This document shows positions 55,653 to 64,000 of a stretch of 64,000 nt of DNA, piece after piece (the stretch's first letter is position 1; each line of letters opens with the position of its first letter). The notes beneath the pieces were generated by a model. It was not told where the DNA came from, ran no database searches, and saw only the letters and a list, made by a program, of their open reading frames with translations. The position numbers and the translations under genes were made by a program. The stretch comes from Rhizodiscina lignyota (lineage: Eukaryota; Ascomycota; Dothideomycetes; Aulographales; Rhizodiscinaceae), in contig ML978135.1 in NCBI GenBank assembly GCA_010015805.1, forward strand, positions 124,001 to 188,000, given 5' to 3'.

Positions 55653-56420
55653 TGTGAAAGATGTGAAAGCGTTTGAGGATAGACTAGAGCGTGAGGACGT
55701 TCACTTGAAAACTATTTTCGAAACTGGCGCAAAATCGAGTCGTGTGTGATGGGAGAAAGAGAGGTGCGGTGGTTGTGAATAGAAGTGGAGTTGATCGGCT
55801 TTTGGTGTCTGTCAGGGAAGAGCGGGCGTGCCGCAAGCCTCGGTTCACTTCGAGTTGAAAGCAAAGATCACAAAAACCAGCGTATCACGCGTCGAATATC
55901 TCAGCAGCCGGTACAGGCCCGATACGAGCCGCAAATTTTGCTTCATTGAGTTAACAGGGTGCACTTTTGATTATTACGGCCGTGTCGTCCAACCTCTGCT
56001 CACCCCATCAATGACGCTGACTCGGCGCCCTTCGGCAAGATTGTGGGGAAGACGCGATGGGCTGATGTGGAGACTGCGCTTCGATACAGTTAATAATAAT
56101 CTATAACGAGAGTGTCCTCTCTAGGTAGAGGTCGAATTCTTCACTATGTGTTAGACTCGTGCCCAAGAAGAGTTGTAAGCATCAGAATCGAAGCTCTCAT
56201 TAAGGTCTTATATACCTGGGTATCTCAGAATTATATTACAAAGGTTAATCATACCGTATGCATTTGAAACAAGCTTATACACAAGCTTAACCAATGCTAG
56301 ATCCTCTCGTGCCAGATTTGATATACAGCTGACATGCTCGCCTTATGTCCCATCCAGACGCCGTACTTGAATGCAATGTACACTAATGTACAATCCCGCC
56401 ATGGAAAAGAGTGCCGTTCA
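55653..56420. other. Intergenic, no gene seen
   Basis: About 0.77 kb between two minus-strand genes: promoter of the nitronate monooxygenase and downstream region of the membrane-protein gene. Nothing recognisable. Confidence 0.4.
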
Positions 56421-57764
56421 TTAGAAATTTTGCATCGAATTCTGGAGTGAAACAGAGCCAGTAGGCGAATATGTATGTCCCGGAGCTCTCACAGGCGGTA
56501 TAGGCCGAATAGCATCAGGATCGTCTGGAGGCACCACCGCATAACCGTGCGAAGTCTCACCCGGTTGTGTAGGTGGAGTATGCCATCCACTGCTATTCCC
56601 ATTTTGGGACGAGCCTTCCTCGCTCTTCTCGGTTTGCGTTGAAGGGCCTGCTTGTGCTACAGCGAGGAATGCTGGAGAGGCAGATCGACCCTGCTGTTGG
56701 AGTTGTGGTGAAGTCGACTGTGGTGGCATCATTGCCTGTGCCATAGGTGACATCTGTATTTGCTGTGATTGTGCCTGGCTCGATATCGAACTCTGAGCTC
56801 CGTGGTATCCTCCTGCCGGGGTCATGAATACCGCGCTGTTTTCTCGACTCATCGCTTCGCTAACAACCTGGCTCCCGCGTTGGCTCGGTATTAGAAGCGG
56901 TTGTTGTGGAGGTGGAAGCTGGCCACGAGCTACCATTTCAGCAATCATGGCATCGGCGATATCCTTTGCTTCTCGGTGGACCTTGGACGAATTTCGGGTT
57001 GCCGTGTCCACACAAGCCCAAACGAAAAGGGTAAAGTGAAGGATTCTAAGAGGACGAGACGGTCAGCATAAGCATCGGACATGGGAAGATAGAGGGAGTC
57101 AGCGTGATAAACTCACAGGGCTGCAATCATCATAGCTCCAGCCGTCAATTCAACGACACCTCTGTGCGTGACGCTATCCAAGAAGCTGGATTCGTCCGCA
57201 CAGCTATCGAATCTTGGACAATCATCTCTGTTATTAGGCGTAACATAGACTTGTGTTCCATTCGCAGCAGTGGTGTAGTATCCTGAGTCTGATCCAAATC
57301 CATCGATTGAATATGAATTCTTGTACCCGACGACCTCAACCGCGGCAACGAATGTAAAAGCTGCCAGAATGGCAAATGCCAGCCAAAGAATGAGGTCAAG
57401 TCCGACTTCGACGCCAGGATGGACGGGGATCTTGCGAAGAAGGTGGATGAGAACGACGATGGCGCACCAGATCAGAGATGCACCAACCTGAAGGAGATAA
57501 TTGCGCGTCAGCGATCACATTCTCCACACGCGGCAGCGCCAGCGCAAGATCAAAACTTACTGGTATGAAGTCCCAGGGAATCACATCGCTATCCCAAATG
57601 TCGTAGATATCCCCATACTGCTTCAGGCCATCGGCAGTAGCCCAGCCGACGAGTCCAACAACGACGAGGTCGATAAGAATAAGGAGAAGTCGAAGGCCGA
57701 GTTTCCACGCCCAGTGCCTATCGTGTGATGCGAGCTGCGCGCGGTACTCTGGACCAAAAGGCAT
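56421..57764 (-). CDS. Four-TM membrane protein with Gln/Pro-rich cytoplasmic tail
   Basis: Exons 57764..57561, 57487..57117 and 57045..56421 give 399 aa. TM1 is at about residues 22-44 (LGLRLLLILIDLVVVGLVGW), TM2 about 69-86, TM3 about 97-118 and TM4 about 180-204. Between TM3 and TM4 lies an extracellular-type loop with two cysteines and a sequon (NGTQ; CPRFDSC). This layout resembles MARVEL/SUR7-like fungal membrane proteins, though no signature is decisive. The last 190 residues are hydrophilic, rich in Gln, Ser and Pro, with repeats of short polar runs. Function unknown. The introns (73 and 71 nt) were placed by phase and hydrophobic continuity. Confidence 0.75.
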
Positions 57765-58345
57765 AACGGTCGAGGATGTAACGTTAACGATCGACAGGTT
57801 TAAATGAACGCGGTCGGTTATAGCGAGGGAACGAAGGTATAGGAGATTGGATGGAGCGAGCGACGGTGGGCGAAGAGCCGAAGTGACAAAGAACGAATGC
57901 GCAAGTAATTAGCGACCTATAACGGTCAATTAAAAGAAGATACAATGAGAAAGAAGGTGAAAGAGCAAAGCGACTGGTTGTGTGGACGAGAGAATGTTTT
58001 TGGCCGTGGGCCGTGGCGGCTCAAGGTTTGAGGCGCAGCGGCGCTAAAGGCCCTCGAATTTCCAGAAGATCACGGATGCAGATCTCCGCTCAGGGGCAGC
58101 GCAGCGCCAAGATCTGTATTTCAGCGCCATGGAAAGCATGACGCTTCCAATTTTTATCCCGAGGTCTCGAGCAGTCTCAATTATAGTGGGGCATGAGCCG
58201 ACTAGAACAATGGATGAACGTCATGAGATGTACCGAGTGTAACAAGGCGGGCCGCAAGATATTCACAGCTCTCTTTGACATTTCCATTTTCTGCTCCCGC
58301 CCTCAGTTATCTATCATCTCCAAGCTCAGCTGCTCCTCTCGTAAG
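57765..58345. other. Intergenic, no gene seen
   Basis: About 0.6 kb upstream of the membrane-protein gene (-) and of the tentative small ORF (+). No clear element. Confidence 0.35.
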
Positions 58346-58637
58346 ATGTCACCTTCCAATGTTTCCAATTTACCGGGTGAGAATCTCCAAACTATGGAGG
58401 GATGTTGATTAGCCCTCCGGAGTTTTCCACTCTATCCTCCTTCGATAAGCGATACCAAGTCATCTGACGGGCTTGGCTGCAGGCTCAACTCATCATGTCA
58501 TTTCCGCTAGAGTTCGTCTGAGAGAGATCCGCGCAGCTAAGGTTCAAGCCCGTCGAGAACTTTCTAACGGGATCGCAGTCAAGATTCTCGTAGAGAGTGC
58601 ACTAGATGCCCCAGTCGGAAAAGAGATTACGGTATGA
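58346..58637 (+). CDS. Tentative two-exon small protein
   Basis: Exons 58346..58376 and 58483..58637 with an intron 58377..58482 (GTGAGA donor, CTGAC branch-like site 16 nt before the AG) give 61 aa. The second exon is open and protein-like, with an amphipathic, Arg-rich helix (VRLREIRAAKVQARRELS) followed by GIAVKILVESALDAP. Without splicing both exons are in different frames. A GTATGA donor at the end of the second exon could add a further intron. No family, no signal peptide, no TM. This may be a real small gene or a coincidence. Confidence 0.3.
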
Positions 58638-61600
58638 TGGAAAGTGCTGCGCAGGATGGCTATACAAATGCCTTGTTTATAGATGTAGTACTAGTATCTA
58701 CTGCTAGTAGTCCATGACCAACTGGTGCCATGTATTAACATTCTTCTCAACCGGGAGAGAGGACTGGAATTGCGTCACCGATTTTGCCTCGGTCTCTAAG
58801 CCTAGCACTAATTCAACTATCGCAGTAATAGCATGGCTGGATACCACATCACTTTGATAGTGTATTCGAGTTCACAGATATGAGGTCTGGTACGGATCAA
58901 CGACAGAACCAGGAGCGCATATGAAGTGAGAAACGCAGGTCCGAAAGGGCAAGGATCATGAAAATTGAGCAGAGGAAGTCGTAGCAGGATCGGGCTAACA
59001 GTTGTATTGGCATGTTTGGGCGCCGACCTCCCTCTTTGGCAGTCATGACTGATTGTCGATTGTTCGACAAAGACAGCCAAGGAACTCTAAAGAGTACAAT
59101 GAGTTGCTTTCACATCCGCTCAGTCACTTTCACGTTGCTTAGCTTTCATTGTGGTTGATATAAGGTCGGTTCCGTGACGTCCAGTTTAAAAATCATGACC
59201 AGGTAGGTGTCTGTTATACGGCAACGACAATGAGCGAAGAGATTACATACCTCTTGACTATCCGTTTCAGCCGGCGACATTAGCTCATTTGTGATATTCA
59301 AAATGCCTTCCGGATGTGAGCTGTCCAACTGTCGCAGGCCTCATGATGTCCTAGTATGAGAGTTCGATAATGGCCGCTGTTGCTCCGACTCGAGTGCAAG
59401 ATATATAATATCGTAGGCTTTGGATGCGAATAACGGAGGCACGCGAAATCGCAGCACATGGTCAAAGATATGTTCAACTGACAACTTTCTTTTCGTGCGA
59501 GAAGTATGCTTGGCCTTGATTTGGTTTTCTCGTGCAAGAGGGAGGGCTTCAGACGGTGGTCTGTTCCAGATTAGGAAGCCGAACCTCGAAACAGGATCTC
59601 CGGTCAAAACATATGCATGAATGTGTTGATTTCAACAAAAAGCAACTTAGGTTACCGAGCAAATCATTGTGGTTGATTGTGTCCGATTGGCACGAGACCA
59701 CGGGTCTCGGTGGCTGCCTACGGCTTCGGCTTCGCAGTTGTCCTGCTATCGGTCTCCGAGAAGCGGCCTTCATTAAACCGCGTCTCTGGGCAAGTTATAT
59801 TAATGATTTTGTGGTAGAATGGTATCTTTTGGATATGTGTTGATTGAGTTCGGCTTGTGAGAGGAATCTCCTCTCTACGGAGTAAAGCGCAGATATTGAT
59901 GTTGACGAGCCATGATAACGGCTGAACATGTAACGCGAAAATAACTGCTGTTTTTCCTTTGTGGGGCCCGTTTCGATCGTACGATATTCCAGCAGCCTTC
60001 CGCTGCGCTCCAGTGGCACTCAGATTCCTCAACCGTTGTAGCCGCTGAGTCATGCTCGTCGCTCTTTGCCTCTGGAGCAGGTCCGAATTCCCCAATTGGG
60101 CAAAACCTAAGCCACAATGCGAGAAATCTGAATTCAAGATGCCCTAGATCTGAAGAGGAATTATTTCAGGCCCAGATAAAGATGGCGGGAGGCAACACCA
60201 TTCCAAAGGGCAATGGTGTAGATAATGGTGCCAAGGATCGCAGAAATCGCAAGTTCCCCGGCCTTGGGAAGTCGCCGAGCTGTAGATATGTTACCGGAAA
60301 GGAAAAAGACATCCTTGTGAGCCGGGAGCTGCGGAGAGCGTTGATGCCGTGTATTCTCATTTGCGAGTGAGATAATGTGAGCAGCACTGGGTCTCGAGTG
60401 TTCGCCTGCTCAGGATGGAGCCTATTGGTGCATTTTGATGCCATCCAATCTGGAAGTAGTAGATAGCCATTATTACAGGGCCCAGGGCTTGGCCTTTCGA
60501 TGTCAAGCTGACTTCCCTCCGGTGAGATGGGCTGGATTTTGAAGGATCCTGAGTCCTCCGGAGCCAGTATGATATGGAATATTATAATGGGCCTTGTCAT
60601 CGTTGTTGCAGTCCCAGTTCAATGCCCGGGCGCAGTGTGCTGATACATAGTCCGCGTGATGTGGGAGGAAAATGCTCGACGGGAAGGTACTCAGCGCTAC
60701 CTCGTACCGTCAAGATAGGCGTGTCGTTGAAAGATAGTCATGGCCATGCAGGTTAGTCAACTAGCGCGGGACTCTCAATGGCCCACCCAACGGACAGACG
60801 ATCGAGGGTCCATTAGGAGAGCCGGAAGCCGATCGCCTTGCAGCTGAGGTGGGTGGTTGTGGCTAGTTGCCGGAAACCCTGCTTCTGCCAATTTTCTTGC
60901 AGCAGGAGGCCATTACATACGGGCCTGAAGCGAAGTGTGCTCTGACAGCATGCTCGTCCATGTGGCACCGTTTGCGCTGTAGGAGACAGCAACGGGCGCA
61001 GGTTGAAGTGTTTCGAGGCTGCGAATGCGCCGAATCCGGTGGCGAGTTCAATTGTGGGGACGAGGTGTTCAGTGACAGACTTCCCCATGCGGATCGATTT
61101 TCCATTTGTCAAGGCGCTCAAGGGAGGTGCCGAGCAGTGGTGAGGTCGCCGTCGTGGTTTTGTCGCTTTGTCTGACAAGCGCCGCCGGAGCTAGATCGCC
61201 TGCATGCACCTCTTTCCGGCACGACCCCGATGTCCTTCCACCTCGCTCAACCCCCATCTCTCGATCTCCAGCTGTTGCGGAGCTGTCGCGAGCCCGAACG
61301 GAGGTGTAGGTAGGACGAGGGGACCGGACTCGTACCGATGACCTCGTTTATATGCTGATTCTGGCAGAATGGATTGCGTGCTTCGGGTGCTAGCGCGTAT
61401 TGCGCGATCCCAGGAGCAAATGTGCAAAGAGACGAAAGGGCATCGACGGGAGGCACGACCTGACTGTGGAGCGCGTCGCGTGGCCTAGAGGCAGAGCCGC
61501 CACGTCTGGAATAAAATCCTCACCGCCCGCTCCGATCTCGCGGTCATTGACTATTTCCTCCTTCTCCACGTTTTGCTTTCATTATCTCCGCTTTGAGCGT

Positions 61601-62054
61601 TCTTCAAGCTGATCTCGCTGCGCTGGCTGGCCATTGATCCCGCCTCTCCCTCTCTGCTTCCAATCTCACTCTTCCTGCACTCTCACTTCCGCGTTTCGCT
61701 GTCCGCGCGACGACAAGGACAAGGGAACGGTCCAGTGCTTCTTATGCGGAGTCAGTCATCCTACATATACGCACGCACTTAGTGGACGAAGCATCCGAGA
61801 CTCCCACATCCGCAACCCACACACCCCACGACGCCACTTCCCAGCCAGACAAAGTGTCGCGTGACCGCAGGCCTGCTGTAATCCGGACTCAGCATTACTT
61901 AAGGACCGTCTTCGCATAATCAAAACGTCTTTTACCAGGCACGGTACACTCTCTGGGCCTTCGAAAACGTTTCATTTTGCTCAAGGTTGTCCTAACCTCT
62001 CCAAAATCTTCCAACGCCCCACGCATTTCTGCAACGATATCAACCACCATCACC
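58638..62054. other. Gene-poor 3.4-kb region
   Basis: No gene could be supported. Several minus-strand open frames of 80-144 codons (for example 60166..60600 and 59341..59607) have normal composition but no recognisable family, and conflicting frames overlap them. A minus-strand CAAGAG|GTATGT splice-donor-like joint occurs near 59250. The last few hundred bases before 62055 should be the sulfatase promoter and leader. Confidence 0.35.
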
Positions 62055-64000
62055 ATGGCTCCGCACATGGAATCACCGCGCGAACGAAATGAACTTGCCA
62101 ACGGCCATGGTTACTTACCGCAGGCGCATGTTGATGCCGTCAAGCCTAACATTCTCTACATCATGGCCGACCAAATGGCGGCGCCAGCACTGAAAATGCA
62201 CGACCCGTCGTCCGTCATCCAAACACCCAACATCGATTCCCTGGCACAAAGCGGTGTCGTCTTCAACAAGGCCTACTGCCCTTCCCCACTATGCGCTCCT
62301 TCTCGCTTCACCATGGTCACCGGACAGCTGCCTTCTAAGATCAGAGGTTACGACAATGCATCTCAACTAAGCTCCGACGTGCCCACATTCTCGCACTATT
62401 TGCGCCGTGCAGGCTACGAGACTACGCTAGCTGGCAAGATGCATTTCATTGGACCTGATCAACTTCATGGATGGGAGAATCGATTGACGCCAGACATTTA
62501 TCCAGGTGACTTTGGTTGGGCGGTGAACTGGGACGATCCAGAGAAACGATTGGAGTGGTATCACAACATGTCTTCTGTTCTTCAAGCAGGACCGTGCGTT
62601 CGCTCTAACCAACTTGATTACGATGAAGACTCAATGCACAAGGTAATTCTCATGCAACCCAACCCTTAGACGAGCCAGGAGCAGCGGCTTGAGAGAGAGA
62701 GTCATTTCATTTACTATCTCCTAATCGTCTTCCTTGACGTACTTCAGTCCTGCCTGTATTTCAAAGATCTTCATCTCTCGCCCAACTGCTCCTGGCTCTA
62801 CTGAACCTCCCCAGTATCGCCTGCATGCATACTCGATCACGTGCCCATGTGCCCACCAATGTGAGGACGGGACTGATCCCGCATGAGTGCAGAAATCTAG
62901 ATTCGAATAATCGCTAACTTCAAGGGAATAGTCAACGCAGTACCTATACGACTATGTGCGCCAGCCACGGGATCAGCAGCGTCCATTTGCACTAACAGTC
63001 TCCTTGACCCACCCGCACGATCCATACGCCATCACTGAGGATCTGTGGGATCAGTATGAAGACGTCGACATTCCTCTTCCAAAGATTAGCGTCAAGCAAT
63101 CCCAGCAAGACTCCCACTCAGTGCGCCTCATGAAGTGCATCGATCTGTGGGACAACCCGATGCCTGAGGAGGCTATCAAGCGTGCCCGCCGCGCGTACTA
63201 TGGCGCTTGCACATACGTCGACAACCAAGTCGGCAAGCTGCTAAAGGTCCTCAAGGACTGCAAGCTTGACAAGAACACAGTCGTCATCTTCAGCAGCGAC
63301 CACGGCGACATGCTCGGGGAGCGCAACCTATGGTACAAGATGAACTGGTTTGAGATGAGCGCACGCGTCCCTCTCATTGTCCGGTATCCCGCGAGATTTG
63401 CGCCACACCGCGTCAACGAGTGCGTTTCGACGATGGACTTGCTCCCGACGCTGGTGGAGCTGGTTGGCGAGAAAGTGCCGACTGAGCTTCCCCTGGACGG
63501 CAAGAGCTTCTACGGCGCGCTTCTCGGCGAGAAGGCGCACGATGAGGTGTTTGGCGAGTACATGGGCGAGGGCACCATCTCGCCCGTCGTCATGATCCGT
63601 CGTGGTCGATACAAGTACATCGCGTCACTAGTTGACGCTCCACAGTTGTACGATATGGAGGACGATCCGCATGAGATCAACAATCTCGCTCCATCTCCTG
63701 AAAACGCTTTTTTGGCGAAGATGTTTGCGGATGAGGTCAAGGCGAAGTGGGACCTGCAGCGCATCCACAATGATGTCCTTCTTCAACAGCGCCAGCGCCG
63801 CGTATGCTGGGAGGCCTTGAGACAGGGCAAGTGGGAGCCATGGGATTACACTCCACCAAACGATGGTGCGACCAAGTATGTGCCTACAACTCAGAGTCAA
63901 ATTGCAAAGGTAATGGTCGACTAACGCGGCGGCAGGTACATTCGCTCCACGCTCACCCTTGACGAGCTCGAGCTCAAGGCACGCTATCCACCAGTCAACT
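62055..64000 (+). CDS. Choline-sulfatase-like sulfatase, 3' end beyond the window
   Basis: Sulfatase of the choline-O-sulfatase type; releases sulfate, probably as a sulfur source. Exons 62055..62642, 62932..63875 and 63936 onward; the last codons lie outside the window (at least 532 aa seen). NILYIMADQMAAP supplies the first metal ligand. CAPSRFTMVTGQ near residue 79 is the sulfatase signature whose Cys becomes formylglycine. GKMHFIG, LTHPHDPY and FSSDHGDMLGERNLWYKMNWFE complete the active site. The C-terminal KYIRSTLTLDELELKARYP needs the 60-nt second intron. The first intron is long (289 nt), with a CTAAC branch-like site 14 nt before its AG. The start at 62055 has a good CACCATGG context. 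Confidence 0.9.

Noticed and set aside
60166-60600. 144-codon minus-strand open frame in the gene-poor region
   Set aside because: No signal peptide, domain or splice context could be recognised, and another frame is open on the opposite strand.

Overview
The window is chromosomal DNA from a filamentous ascomycete (Pezizomycotina). The genes are monocistronic and packed on both strands. Many are split by short introns of about 46-75 nt with GTRNGT-type donors. The products include a TEA-domain conidiation regulator (AbaA type), a GH125 mannosidase, a fungal STAND-type N-terminal domain and a single-chain mitochondrial NAD(P) transhydrogenase. The gene set would fit a Dothideomycete or Eurotiomycete, but I cannot settle the class from sequence alone. 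I support 29 protein-coding loci; most exon structures were rebuilt by hand by matching reading phase across GT-AG junctions, plus one GC-AG junction.

Layout. 0.1-6.2 kb: type-B carboxylesterase (-), nitrilase (+), a GPI-anchored Ser/Thr-rich surface protein (-) and an HpcH/HpaI aldolase (-). 6.2-9.8 kb: gene-poor, with only exon-like fragments. 9.8-15.9 kb: transhydrogenase (+), BTB/POZ-like protein (+), GNAT acetyltransferase (-). 17.5-25.5 kb: an accessory-looking stretch with four small predicted secreted proteins, a flavin monooxygenase fused to a DUF6314-like domain, and a PAS/LOV-like protein. 26.5-36.2 kb: AbaA, an MFS permease, the ankyrin/DHHC palmitoyltransferase Akr1, and a STAND-N-terminus/ankyrin protein, all on +. 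36.5-43.2 kb, all on -: aldehyde dehydrogenase, a 2EXR-like gene broken by one in-frame TAG, and a sugar-porter MFS transporter. 44.4-51.8 kb, all on +: aconitase/isopropylmalate-dehydratase-like enzyme, Old Yellow Enzyme homologue, MDR oxidoreductase and gamma-glutamylcyclotransferase-like protein. 51.9-57.8 kb, all on -: GH125 alpha-1,6-mannosidase, nitronate monooxygenase and a four-TM membrane protein. 58-62 kb: gene-poor apart from one tentative two-exon small ORF. 62.1 kb to the end: choline-sulfatase-like sulfatase (+), cut by the window edge.

How the genes may work together. The clearest regulatory story is at abaA: five copies of CATTCY, the known AbaA-binding hexamer, lie on the coding strand within 275 bp of its start codon, which suggests autoregulation. 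The sugar porter, aconitase-like enzyme, OYE homologue and MDR reductase are neighbours and could form a small metabolic cluster, but this is inference from position only. The nitrilase, nitronate monooxygenase, aldolase and sulfatase are scattered catabolic enzymes. No CRISPR, rRNA, intact tRNA or autonomous transposon was seen.
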